A stretch of 64,000 nucleotides of DNA from Lonicera japonica (lineage: Eukaryota > Streptophyta > Magnoliopsida > Dipsacales > Caprifoliaceae): positions 29,066,969-29,130,968 of the forward strand of contig CM038468.1 of assembly GCA_021464415.1 (NCBI GenBank). Direction: 5' to 3'. Every line of letters begins with the position of its first letter. The stretch's first letter is position 1. The notes beneath the pieces were generated by a model. That model was given only the letters and a program-made list of their open reading frames with translations. It searched no databases and was not told where the DNA came from. Position numbers and translations under genes: made by a program. Of this stretch, positions 36,401 to 48,215 are shown one piece after another.

Positions 36401-39400
36401 GTCAAAAATGTTAGGCAACAATGGGTTCTTCTCCACTATCAATTTGGCCGCCTCAGTGTTGCCTGAGCCTGCAGCCATGTGAAGCGCGTTTAACCCATGG
36501 AAGTTAGGGAGTGCTAGATCCGGTGGATCCATCTTCACTAAGAGTTCTCTTACGAAATTTATTCTATCACTTGATCTGGCTGCTATCATTAGTGCTGTTT
36601 CTGAAACTCCAGTGATGAAAGCTCTAACAGCGGTTGGTTCTTTTTCTAAAAATTCTTTGGCTTTCTCCCAATCGTTGTTGAGCGCAGCTGTCGACAAAGG
36701 GATGTATTTGCTCAGGTTTGCCTCTGTTAATCCTTTGTGGTCTGTTATAAGAATATGTAAACACATTAATCAAAGTTTTCCTTTGGGATGCAAAAGTGTC
36801 ATTTTATATAGATACATTCGCCAACAAAATATTTTTGTGACTCACCTAGATAAATTTATTTTGACCATAATAAAAGTGAAAGAATAACCATTTTACCATT
36901 TGTTACCAACTTTAAAAAAAAAATCATAAAATTAATGACGGACTACCTGTGTGCTAAACATAAGTTTCATTCTTAATAATGAATTTTTTTTTTGTTTCTT
37001 AAATAATATATATGCCCAGTTAATATGAATGTGTTTGTCATTGATAAAATATTTTAAAGGTTGACTATTTTTTTTAATTTTTTTAATAATTTTCAAAAAG
37101 AAAATCACCCAGTAAGTGGTAATATTAAATTTCATTCAAAAGTTATTGTTTATTTTGGTTTCTCAAATAATATGCCAGGTCTAAATGAGTGATTTTGCCA
37201 TTAAAAAAAAGGTATTTTAGAGGTTTGACAATCACTAATACAAAGCACAAAGGATTCAAGTAGTTTGAAGAGAAGAGCAGCTCAACTTTGGGAGCCTTAA
37301 CAACTAAGCTTAAGTCTACAGTTAATGATCTAATTGAGACCCTCTGTTAACTTCCGTTAAAATCATTAATGGCATTCCTATGTGGTACTCCACGTAGGAC
37401 ATTACGTGGCGAACATTGCCTAAAATGATTACGTGGCACCTCAACAATCTCCCGTATTTTACTGTATTCTCCGGTAGAAAAATGAGACATAACACAAGTA
37501 AGGCCCCATTGCGCGATAAAGTATTAACACAAGAGAGTACAAATAAAAGAAACCCTATTTGTTTTCTTATTTGTTCATTTGTTCCAAAAAAAATAAAATA
37601 CGCTCACAGTTATTTCTTTAAGACCCGAAAACAAAAAATCTGGAGGATGGTTTCTCACTTCACGGCAGCGGTTAGGGTTTTATCGGGGTTGAACTTCATG
37701 ACGGCAACGGGATTCTTGAACCAAATGCGAGGACCGCTCAATGGTGGAGGTTGATGAAGAGGCACCGGGAGTTCTAGAACCTGAAGTTCATGTTGAAAGG
37801 CTATAAAACCCTTTGCTATTTTTTGGCAATGGTGATGTATGTCATAATTGGGTGTTTCATTTTCTACCCTTTTGTTTGGATACAAAGAAAATGGAAAAAT
37901 GGGTGCCAAAACAGTCCAGCTTAGATTTTTTTTTTTGATTAATTATCTGGACATAGAATTTTGTTACCCTAATTATACTATAAACTATATAATTTGCGTC
38001 CAGCTTAGATCTAGGATATCCGTTAGTGATTTTAAACAAAAGAAAATGGAGGGTCTCAGCTGGACCTCTAAATGTACTTTAAGGTCCAATTTGAAACAGC
38101 TGAAACTTTGATTGAAAATCCCCCAAATTTCATGGTTTAACATATAAATGATCAAAAATTAAAGAAAATGATAGGATTTAACTCTATATAATAATTAGGA
38201 GTATTGTGGGGAATCTGAAAAATTGAAAAGTTTTAAAATAAAACCACTTGACCTTGACTAGTTAAAAAATAATTTAAAAGTTTTATTATGAGTTTTGTAT
38301 TTTGTAGAAAGCACATGCACTACTCTTTTTTTTTATTTGTTCGAGAGGACCGGAGTTCAAGAAACCATCAGTCGCACGGAACTTGTATCCAGCTTGGCAA
38401 AAACTCCGGATTATTATTATTAAACCACTTGACCTTGATTAGTTAATAGATTTAAAAAAATAATTAATGCATTAATAAAAAAAATATAGATTAAGATAAT
38501 TTTTAAATTATTTATTTATTTATAAAAGGATAATCTAGAGTCCAAATCACTGCTGAGTTTGGTGTTTGGGTGGGGGGGAGGGGGATTGGGTTTGAAGAGA
38601 TGAAGCACCGTGGCCGGTTTGAATTTGGATTTTATGAAGGGAATGTGTTACCATCATACTAACTTGACAAATGTAATTATTTAAACACTAACTTATTTAC
38701 CATTATTTTAACGTAATAAATGTTATTATATGTAAAAAGCAATAAAATTAAAGCCAGAGTATTAATAAAAGATTGTGAAAATAATTAAGATACTGAAAAT
38801 AAAACATATAAAATGCCACATCAGCTTGTAATTGACTCTCTATTCTTCTCGATCTCATGCTCAAAAGTTTTTGGTTTGAAACTAAATATGTGTTAATCGA
38901 ATAAGTGGGTTAGAATGGTTGGTAACACATTCACTCAAATTCAAGAAAGTCTTGAGTTCGATTCTCACTAGGAGAACGGTTTCGCGTAGTTAAAATTATT
39001 CTCACATAATAGAGATAAAGCTTATTTGGGGGGCAAATAGATGACAAAGTAAAAATATCTCCAATGGTAGTTTGAAATTTGACATGTAAATCGTGTGTTA
39101 ACTTATTTTTACAAAAAAAAAATTGAACAGTAAAAAAATTGCAAGATAAAGGTAATTTGGGGACAAAATAGATGACAAAGTGAGTAAAAGTATCTTCAAT
39201 GATATTGTAAAAATTGATTTGTAAATCAAACGAGTCAACCTAATTTTTAAAAAAAATGTACAGTACATTTTGAAATAACCAATGAGATTCGGACCCATAT
39301 TAAATATTAATTTAAGCAACTTTTTACTACTTTTTCTTGAATTTTTCTATAAATAATTTTATTGTCATAATTCTTGATAATTGGGTACTAATTAGTAAAT

Positions 39401-41601
39401 TTCAAATATATAGTTTTTATTAAAATCCATAATTTTACGCAATCATTTTATAAAAACTTTGATTTTAAAAGACTATTGCAAGTTGTGTAAATTTTATATA
39501 AAATAAAGATATAAAAGACCGTTGGAGATGCTCTAAGTGTGCTAGTATAATTGGGGTGCACCCACTTGAATTTGAGAGAGATCTTTAGTACGAACGTAGT
39601 TAAAATACTTCTCACAAAATAATTAAGGATAACGGTAGTTTTGTGGACAAAATATATAGATGACAAAGTGAGCATGTGTACGAGTCTAATTGAGGAGACA
39701 CCCCAATCAGATCTGGGATAAATCTTAAGTTTGAGAAGATAAGGGTAATTTTGGCGACAAAATAGATGACAAAGTGAGTAAAAACATCTCCAATAGTAAT
39801 GCATAAAATAACATGTAAATCCTATGTTCAAAAGGTGAATTCTAAAAAAAATATGCTCAAATGATATATATTTTTAAATCTTGTGTAAAAATTTGAAAAG
39901 TCTAATAAGATAGGGACACCTAATCTATGTAAAATTGAATCGAGTTTAAAAAGATAATACTTCTTTAACATTTTTTTAACTTTTTATACAAGTTAAGGAT
40001 AGACCCAATTAATTTTAAATTGTGGGAAATAAAAATTGTATGCGGGCTTTTGATCAGCCCATCTTGAGAAGTCCATATTATGATTGGCCTATAACCAAAA
40101 CCTTTAGGCCCATTCCAGCACTGAAATTATTGAGTCGAGGAGTATATTTTCATATAACAGCGGACCACTATCTGGCTACCACAATTAGCCAACTAATATA
40201 TGTGAACTCAATGACAACTGACCAGTGCTGGTAGGCCAACGATAGAGAAAAGCTGAGCTAAGAGGATAAGTAATTAGAAATAGCCACCTATACAATACAA
40301 ATGTAAATAGGGTTAAAAGACAAATGTTATCTTGGAATAATCTCCAAGTTTACCCTTTATAGTCATTTTTATATCCCACCAATCTTAATATAATCCTATT
40401 ATATGCATATAAATAAGAAGGCAAAACCCCCATGTAGATAGTTAATTCTCTCCTCTCCACACACACATTTTCTTTCTCCCCCTTGCAAAACTCCGAACTC
40501 TCTGCAATTGAATTATCATTTTTAAGCTTTTAAGCTAATATACACATTAGGAAGGACGTAGTGTCACATTGAGAATTGAAGTTACTAGAAAAACCTATCC
40601 ATAAATAAATCTAGTCTTCCTTTTACTTTTTGTCCATTGTTTCATTGCTCATTTAAATTGTTAGTCTTCATCCACATTTTTTGATTCACTCCAAATTAGG
40701 CCGATGCTCTTCAAATTGAGCTCGGTTAACTTTTAGCCACCCACATAAATATAAAAATAAGAATAAGTGTATTTATATACCGTAATTTTTTTTTCTAATT
40801 TTTTCCTCTTAATATAGAAAAATAATAATAAGGCAGGACAATTCTCAGATCTGTGTGTATAGTGGTTACTCTTTTACCAATTTTATTGCACTCTTGATAT
40901 TTAAAAGAAAATGATATTAACACTCTAAAAGTGTAGTAAAGCACTCCAAAATTATTTTTAGTGGCATAAAAAGTGTTCCAAAAGATTAATATAAATGTCA
41001 CTAAAAATAATTTTAGAGTGCTAATATAATTTTCGTATTTAAAATAGGAAAAAACATATATATATATATAATAATGCTAAAGTAGCTTAGGATTAAGACT
41101 CATAAAAATGAATCGGACAAATGACTTGCAAGTTGCAATCAATAAACCGAGAAACTTTTTTGAGTTGCAAATCCTAAATCACTTTAAAATTACAGGAAAA
41201 ATTAACCACAAAGATGCGAAGAAGTTGGGGGACATACCAATTTCAATCTCATGAAGAAAAGGCTGAGTAGACCCTTTCTCAATAGTAACCCACATTTCCT
41301 TAGCTGTTGGCAATCTATGCACATAAATCAAAACAGATTCACTGAGAGTGGCCAAGATCCATCTCCTCACTAACCCATCTGATTTTTTCCACTCCAAGAA
41401 ATCTGGGTTCTCAGCTTCACCAATCTTTTCTGGTGGTGAAGGTATACTCCCATCAATGAACCCATTCAAGCCATGGACCTTGAGAAGATCAAGCATCATT
41501 GATCTCCATATGTAGTAGTTCATGGGTGAGAGCTTCACTGTCACAAAATCCCCAACATTTACCCCTGATGGGTATGGGAATTTTAGAGATAAAGAAGCCA
41601 T
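33495..41601 (-). CDS. Gag-like/ankyrin-repeat/PGG membrane protein, copy B
   Basis: Seven exons: 41601-41238, 36741-36241, 35862-35725, 35607-35524, 34983-34936, 34853-34408 and 34109-33495. They total 2196 bp, all in phase, and give 731 residues. The only length difference from copy A is one extra Leu codon at the start of exon 2 (DHKGLTEAN). Domain order matches copy A: gag-like N-terminus (1-121), ankyrin repeats (NALHMAAGSGNTEAAKLIV, LPLHVAALFGKREMVLYLL, then the exon 6 repeats), the PGG motif (AAITVPGGNN) and four predicted membrane helices. Intron 1 is 4496 bp against 2136 in copy A, enlarged by a solo LTR and other repeats. Both copies keep open frames and splice sites, suggesting both are or recently were expressed. 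Confidence 0.85.
37260..38110. other. Gene B intron 1 addition, unclassified
   Basis: Unit B has several hundred bases here that unit A lacks. One end reads gagaccctctgttaacttcc and the shared part resumes at tatccgttagtgattttaaa. A small plus-strand ORF (MVSHFTAAVRVLSGLNFMTA onward, from 37650) is not recognised and has no other gene signals. Confidence 0.35.
39010..39830. mobile_element. MITE relics, 'ctccaatggtag' type (gene B intron 1)
   Basis: The phrases atctccaatggtagt (39056), atcttcaatgatattg (39192), ccgttggagatgctcta (39519, inverse) and catctccaatagtaatg (39785) recur with ggacaaaatagatgacaaag. Together they look like two or three overlapping short inverted-repeat elements of a common plant type, too worn to delimit. 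Confidence 0.45.
40021..40745 (+). mobile_element. Solo LTR, 725 bp (gene B intron 1)
   Basis: The ends TGTGGG and CCCACA are perfect inverses, and the 5-bp target duplication TAAAT is exact (40016-40020 and 40746-40750). Inside are a TATA-like tgcatataaataag (about 40404) and a downstream C/T-rich leader, as in plant gypsy LTRs. No partner LTR or coding region is present and unit A lacks it. Confidence 0.88.
41238..41601 (-). CDS. Exon 1 of copy B: Copia-gag-like N-terminal domain
   Basis: Identical length (364 bp) and donor (GAAATTG then GTATGT) to the copy A exon. Residue changes are few and mostly conservative (VDFVTVKL to GDFVTVKL, KIHG to KVHG, GFVDG to GFIDG, HVLAL to YVHRL). There are no stops or indels. 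The 364-bp frame has been kept in both paralogs while surrounding introns diverged by insertions. Confidence 0.75.
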
Positions 41602-43805
41602 TAATGGAATATCAAGCTTGAGAAAGCTTTGAAGGTTGTGTATGAGGCCTGAAGTAATGGGGATTCTGTTTGCTTATATCTGTGTAAATAGATTTAATTA
41701 ATTAATACATAAGGGGAAGACTGAAAAGTCAAGTCAACAACTCAACCATACGTTAACTTGGATTTAGAGAGGGTGAGATGAGTTAAAATAATGTTGCTCT
41801 GTCAGGTGACAGTTTCATTTTTGAATTCCACTACTTGGAGTTGTTTAATGTTTTTTAGATTTATGCTTTTTAAATTCTTTTATATCAAGCAGTGTCCATA
41901 TTAATTTTCACGCACCTTAATTAATTGCTCTTCACAATTTGAATCAAACATGCTGCTAGCCACACAGTTGCTATAATTTGACCTGGGGAGCTCCGGTAGG
42001 TCGAAAGAATGAACACAAGGTGGTAACTACTATGTCAAGTCTAATGGTTTACGACTTTTAATTTTATCCCCACAGTACTTTTGTACATATAGTAAGAATC
42101 AAATTCTTGAACTAGCAAAATTAAAATTAGCTATGTGCTATTTTTTTCGTCCGAGTGACACGTGTAGGAATATTTTTGATAATAGATTTAGTTTCCTGAG
42201 TTTGAATTAATGCTCTTTTGTATGCGGCACGCATCATGAATTATGTTTTAAAATTTGTGATCTTTGTCAGTTTTTGTTAGATAGTGTGACTTATAACTAC
42301 TCAGATACTCTAAAGTAAACAACATGACTTAGAACTTGTTAATATAATTTGTAAATACTATATTATTAGTGTAATCTATATGTGATCAATATTAATCTTG
42401 AAATTATATAATGTTAATATAAGAATCAGAAATTCTTAATGTTATTCTTAAATATTATTATTAACTGTTAATTTTGATCAAATTAATTGTAATTCCTAGA
42501 TGCTATTATCAACTAATTGTTAATTTGGATCAAATTAACTGGGAGATATTATGTTCTAGGTTCTATTTTAGTGCATAATAGATAATAAAAATTATTTTGC
42601 ATTTTGAAAATAGTGTGGGATACTGGGATCTGTTCAATGATATCATATTGGTACTATTATTATATATATAGCATGCTAAATTCTTCCGAATGTAAATATT
42701 ATTTTGAAATATGTACCAAGAATATATATTATGAATTTTGAAGAAATTGTGCTATATATGATGTATATTATTAATAACCACCAACAAGTGGCATAATATT
42801 AAACGCTGGGATCAATGCTAGTTCGACTAGGAGCTGTGCGAAAATTGGCTTAAACATCTTGCAATACTAAAAAGAATCTGTAACAAAAAAAAAACAAATT
42901 ATATTAATAATATTGTAAAAGATTATATAGATATACTTAGTGAGTTGCTCCAAATATTTTGAAAAGTGATTTTAAATAAAAATAATATTGCTATGTAGTC
43001 TTAATACCATAAAGTTAAATAGTTAATATAAAGTTTGCGAAAGACATTTGATATTTTTATTGTTTCTCACATAATAATGATTAACACCATAAAATTAGGA
43101 TGAGCGCATTTTTAATTTTTGTTTGCGCATGTTTTAAATTCTCGAGGTGTAGACCCCAGACATGCAAAAAGTCGTTATAACAATACATTTATTTATATTA
43201 TAAAATATCATTTTTAATTAATTTTTTTTTTTCAAAAAATATACAAATTCGGCTATTAAAAATACATATATTTTGGTGTGCATTAATTTTGCACCCTTGA
43301 GAATATAAATATCAAAATGTCACATAAAAATTAAATCACTTGTATTAATAATATACATGCAATAAACTCTGATACACTAATAATTTTGTCCACATTAAAA
43401 ATGAAATAACTTACAACAAAATTTTTGAAATTTAATAAAAATTTACTATCTAAAATTTACTAATTAAGATCAATTAAATAAGATTTATGATGACTATATA
43501 ATTATGTAAAATAAAATAAAATGATTAAAGCAATTGGATATAAGGGCTCATTCCAATAATAACATAATTATAAATGACATTTACAAATTAGCAGTATAAA
43601 TTAAGGGTACTGCACAAAAAAGACAATAATGCCCCTTTCTTATTTTACTAATAACACAATAATTCTAATATAACATCTCACATCTCCAAAAGATATTTAG
43701 CATCGATTCTGATAAAAAATTTCAAAATCCTAACAACCTTCTCTCTTACAAAATTCACAATGGTCGATCATTAATTGTCCAACATTGTCCATAATAGAAT
43801 AAATA

Positions 43806-44645
43806 TTTACATGGTATTAAAACAATTTTAATACTAATTATCCAACACTAAAATTGTGCTATTGTTCAACACTAAAATTGTGTTAAAAGGGTTTTAGTAC
43901 CAATACAAAACAAAGAATAACGAAATTCATGGTGTTAAAACAGATTTAGCACTAATAGAAAAAAACAACAAAGAAATTCAAAGTGCTAAAACAATGAAAT
44001 TCAATGTGCTAAAACATATTTAGCACCAATAGAAAATAGAGAATAACAACAATTCAAAGTGTTAAAACAGATTTAGCACCAATTGTCCAAAACAGAATAA
44101 CTAATTACATGATGATAGAACAGTTTTAACACCAATTGTTCAACACTGGAATGGTGCTAAAAGAGTTTTAATAACAATACAAAACAGAAAACAACAAAAT
44201 TCAAGATGTTAACAACAAAATTCAAAGGTGCTAAAACAAATTTAATAACAATTGTCCAGAACAGAGTAACTAATAATATGGTGCTAAAACAATTTTAACA
44301 CCAATTGTCCAACACTAGAATGATGCTAAAAGCATCAATACAAAATTGAGAACAACAAGATTTAAGGTGTTAAAACAGATTTAGCACCAATGGCAAACTG
44401 AAAATAACTAAATTCAAGGTGCTAAAATAGTTTTAGCACAAATTATCCAAAACAGAATAACTAATTACATGCCGCTAAAACAGTTTTAGTACTAATTGTC
44501 CAATACTAGAATGATGCTAAAAAGGTTTTAATACCACAGATGAACACAGATAATTGATGCTGAAAAAGTTTTAGCACCACATGAAAATATAGTAACTAAA
44601 CTGAAGGTGCTAAAATGCTAAAATAGTTTCAGTACCACATGTCCT
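43806..44645. repeat. Degenerate palindromic minisatellite
   Basis: The motif ggtgctaaaacagttttagc followed by accaattgtccaaaacag recurs many times with substitutions and spacing changes. Its core GGTGCTAAAAC and GTTTTAGCACC are perfect inverses, so each unit can pair with itself or neighbours. Confidence 0.75.
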
Positions 44646-45786
44646 TCAACAAATTAAGGGCACTATTCAAACAATTTCAACGTAATAAACATATCACTAA
44701 ATTTGACGTAAAAAACCATCAAAATTCTAGAACATCTATTAATTCTAAGTGCTTACTAGTATAAACCATCAGATCCGTACTTTGACGAGGAATGAAGTGA
44801 CCGTGTAGAGAAAATGAACAATGAATACAGAAGATGAACTGAGATCGAGTATAGATACTAAAAATGAAATCGTGTATGTAGAGAATTCTAGATAGAGAAA
44901 ATTTTGATTGTGTAGAGAATTATAAAAAGATAAAATTTTGATCGTGTAGTTGTATAGGAAAAAGAGTACTGTTCACAGAAAGATTTAAGATATGTTTGTA
45001 TTAGAGGTATATTTGTCTATTAACATTTATCATTTTTCTTAAAATAAATTAATATTATAAAAAACATTCTTATTGTAAAATTAAATTATAAAATTAATAC
45101 TATTTTCTTTTCTTAAACAAAAGTTTATCCTTAAAATTATAAAATATTATGAGACGAGACCTAAAACCCATTATCTCTTTCAAGTAATACTTGTTTTAAT
45201 AAAACTTACTTCTATATATTGATACGTTTAGGAAGTCTTCCATTTTAAGCTCAAATTAATTTGCACCGGAAGTCTTTCTCTGCATGGAACGGGGTCTTTA
45301 TTTATTGTGTTATTTTAATGAAGCAATAGTAATAATATTAAAAAAGAATGATGAGCTGTCCTAACTTCAAAAATTAATTTAATAATCCAAATAATATATT
45401 TATTAGAAAGTTGATTAGTCTCTGTATAATGTTTGTTAAAATCACTACTCAATACATTTTTTTTTAATTTGTACATTTAAATCAGTACATTCTATTAAAA
45501 AAATAAGAACAAAGCATTTTTTTTTTTTTGATTAAATGATAAAAATATTCGGGCCATTTAAGCAATTTTTTTTATTAAATGATAAGAATGTGCTGGCTAA
45601 CTCGCCTAAACTTTGACTACCAACAGAACAATTAAATCCAAGCTTTGAACCCGTGATTAGAAGTGTCAATATTCACAAGAGGCGTCATGATTTAATTCTT
45701 CTTGTTTTTCTCTTACTCAAAAATAATAAGAATCTATCATTATTACTTGTATTAAATGTATATATATATATATATATTAACAACTT

Positions 45787-45850
45787 GTCACCTAACCATC
45801 CTTTGGCATTGTTGTCACCTAACCATCCTTTGGCATTGTTGTCACCTAAG
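45787..45850. repeat. 27-bp tandem repeat
   Basis: The unit gtcacctaaccatcctttgg-cattgtt starts at 45787, 45814 and (partial) 45841. The 22-base core cacctaaccatcctttggca-tt appears again singly at 48491-48512, on the other side of the MULE element. Confidence 0.9.
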
Positions 45851-47111
45851 TTCTCACCGGCAATTTATCCGGTAGGAGACTAAATTTCCTTGCCCAAATT
45901 TAAAATAAGAGTATAAATTTACCTTGCACAAGGTCAAAAAGAAGCTTAATATTCATCAAGTTGTATGACACCTTCTCCGTTTATATTTACTCTATTCATA
46001 GGTCAAAAAAATATATGATTAATTATTAGGACTTTATACAAATATTCTAATACTCTAAAAGTGTAATTAATGTATAAAAGATGTCGAAATGATATACACA
46101 CATATATAAAATATTCCTAAAAATGATTTAAAAATATTAAAGTATTCATGTGAAATACTAAAAATGATTTAGTTAGAATATTCATATGCCTTACTAGTAT
46201 CAATACCCTTAAAAAATTGTTACTGACTTTGTGAAAGTAATTTTTTTTCCGATCATTTTGATACTTTTAAAAGAAACCACAAGTTTTAATTTTTTTTAAA
46301 ACATATAATTTATATTTTACTATGAGATTTGATACATAAAAAAAATGAGATTATTAACTTTAGATATTCTGAAAAAGAAAACCAGATTTTTAATTTGAAA
46401 TAGAGAAAGTATAAACATTTCTATTATAATTATTGTTGTGCACATGGTATTTTTATTAATTATATTTCGTTTGAACATGTTGGTAAGGCTCCCTCATGAG
46501 AAATGCAACATTATTCAACTTATTTTGACAAATTATATGTAAATAATAAAACAATAACCTTACTTGTACCTAAGAAAAATATTACAGCTCACATGAATTA
46601 ATGACACCATATACGTAATATTATATATATGTGTGTGTGAAAGTTGAGCCCCTTACAAATTTATTTGCATGATGTGATTTTACTTTTTAACTAGTATATT
46701 TATATTTTACTCATGCATATAATTTTAAATTAACGTCAAATAAATCCCAATATATAAAGTAATTTATTAAGAAATAAGGACCGTAAACTTAGTTTTGCAT
46801 AACCTAAAAAAATTATCATGTGTATTTTTATCAGTAAATGAGTTTAGATTTGTAACTTATTGAAATAATTCTAAAGTATTAAACACTTGGACATAATAAT
46901 CTACTAAAAAACGAAGTGCAAATTTCATTTTGTATGATATCATAAAAAAGTACAATCCAAAAATTTACTATAAAGTTAACACTGCAGTCATTTTGAAAAT
47001 TGATCAGATATAGGCTCTTAATTTACAAAATTATTATTTCCCGATTCTTTTGAAGATTTTTTTTTCTTTTGTGAAACAAGCTCTATTTTTTTTTATTCGG
47101 CACATTAATTT

Positions 47112-48206
47112 GGGAACGGCTCCTCTGCAGTGAGGCAATCCACTGCACAGGTGAAGTTTATAGATCTCAACCCTCCATTTTCATAAGTAGCTAAGATTTA
47201 GACACGTATTTAAACCAATAGATGCATTTTAACACTGCTCTTAATTTACAAAATTATTATTTGATTCTTTTGTCCCAGCGATTTTTTTTCTTTTGTGAAA
47301 CTTCACTATTTTTTTTTATTCGGCATCTCTCTTGCACACTCTGTTCAGTTAATCACCTGCACAAACCATCAGACTAACACCAAGACACTCCATCCCGTAC
47401 CCTCTGTCTCTATCTTCAAGTTCCGAACAAATAGAACTCCACTTCGCCCTCCTTATCTATCTAGAACAAATAAGCAATCACTTCCATTAACAATTGATTT
47501 TAATGGACCCTTCCTGTTCCTATTTAGAGTCCTCTCCATGTAGAGAGAAGAAAAAGCGGGAAAAAAAACGACCAAAAGAATCGTATCTGCCTCCTCACCG
47601 ATGGTGGATCTTCAATTCTTCCTTTTCTGGTCGGACAAATATAAGAAGAAAAAACTCCTTTTTCTTGACGGTCTCTACTTTCCCAAAGCATTGCTCGGTA
47701 TTTTCTTTTGATTAACACCAAGACACTAATGAGTACACAAACCCTCTGTCTCTATCTTCAACTTTGTGTTCCGAACAAATAATTCAAGATATATCTTACT
47801 CTCCTCAAAATTTAAGATTCAATGCATTAACATAAAAGGTTTTAAATTGCTTAGACCCTTCCTGTTCCTCCATACCCAAAAGTCCTCTGATAGAGAGAAG
47901 AAAAAGCGGGAAAAAAAACGACCAAAAGATTTATGGGTGTTGGCCTGATGGTTTTGTGGTAGTTACAGAGTTATGGAAGAGAGATTCTTCCTTTTCTGGT
48001 CGGATTGAAGTGAAGACTCCTTTTTCTTGATTGGTGGGGTCTCTACTTTCCCAAAGCAAATTGCTCAAATGGCGATTTAATAAAATGCAATTGTAACATT
48101 TAGTTTAGACATGTGTCTAAATCTTAGAAGCATATGAAAATAGAGGGCCGAGATCTATGAACTTCACCTCTACAGTGGATTGCCTCACTGCAGAGGAGCC
48201 ATTCCC
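47112..48206. mobile_element. Long-TIR Mutator-like foldback element
   Basis: Terminal inverted repeats of about 105 bp begin GGGAACGGCTCCTCTGCAG on the left and, inverse, GGGAATGGCTCCTCTGCAG on the right. They stay similar through tgaggcaatccactg, tagatctc and ctaagatttagacac. A perfect 9-bp target duplication CATTAATTT flanks it (47103-47111 and 48207-48215). Inside, about 330 bp is present twice in direct order (aacaccaagacact, agagaagaaaaagcggg, ttcttccttttctggtcgga). No transposase is present. The interior might be captured host sequence, but I cannot identify a source gene. Confidence 0.9.
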
Positions 48207-48215
48207 CATTAATTT

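Larger units (their letters stand above)
31731..42998. repeat. Tandem duplication unit B (~11.3 kb)
   Basis: Direct duplicate of 20868-31650, separated from it by about 80 bp. Gene content and order are identical. Extra sequence in this unit comes from the MITE at 32847-33476, the solo LTR at 40021-40745 and other additions in intron 1 of gene B. Confidence 0.85.
42999..47111. other. Gene-poor AT-rich intergenic region
   Basis: No coding sequence recognised. It contains the palindromic minisatellite (43806-44645) and a 27-bp tandem repeat (45787-45850). Phrases such as gggtactgcacaaaaaagac (43606) and gagtactgttcacagaaag (44967) bracket the minisatellite region and may be worn ends of a single element, but they are not clean inverted repeats. 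Confidence 0.4.

Noticed and set aside
37650..37754. Short ORF MVSHFTAAVRVLSGLNFMTA...
   Set aside because: Not recognised, intronic, and no supporting signals.
43806..44645. CRISPR-like or tRNA-like cluster
   Set aside because: Palindromic motifs vary continuously and there are no spacers or cloverleaf structures.
47494..47721. Overlapping ORFs inside the 47-kb MULE
   Set aside because: Lys/Arg/Ser-rich readings in several frames of C/T-rich sequence; no protein similarity recognised.
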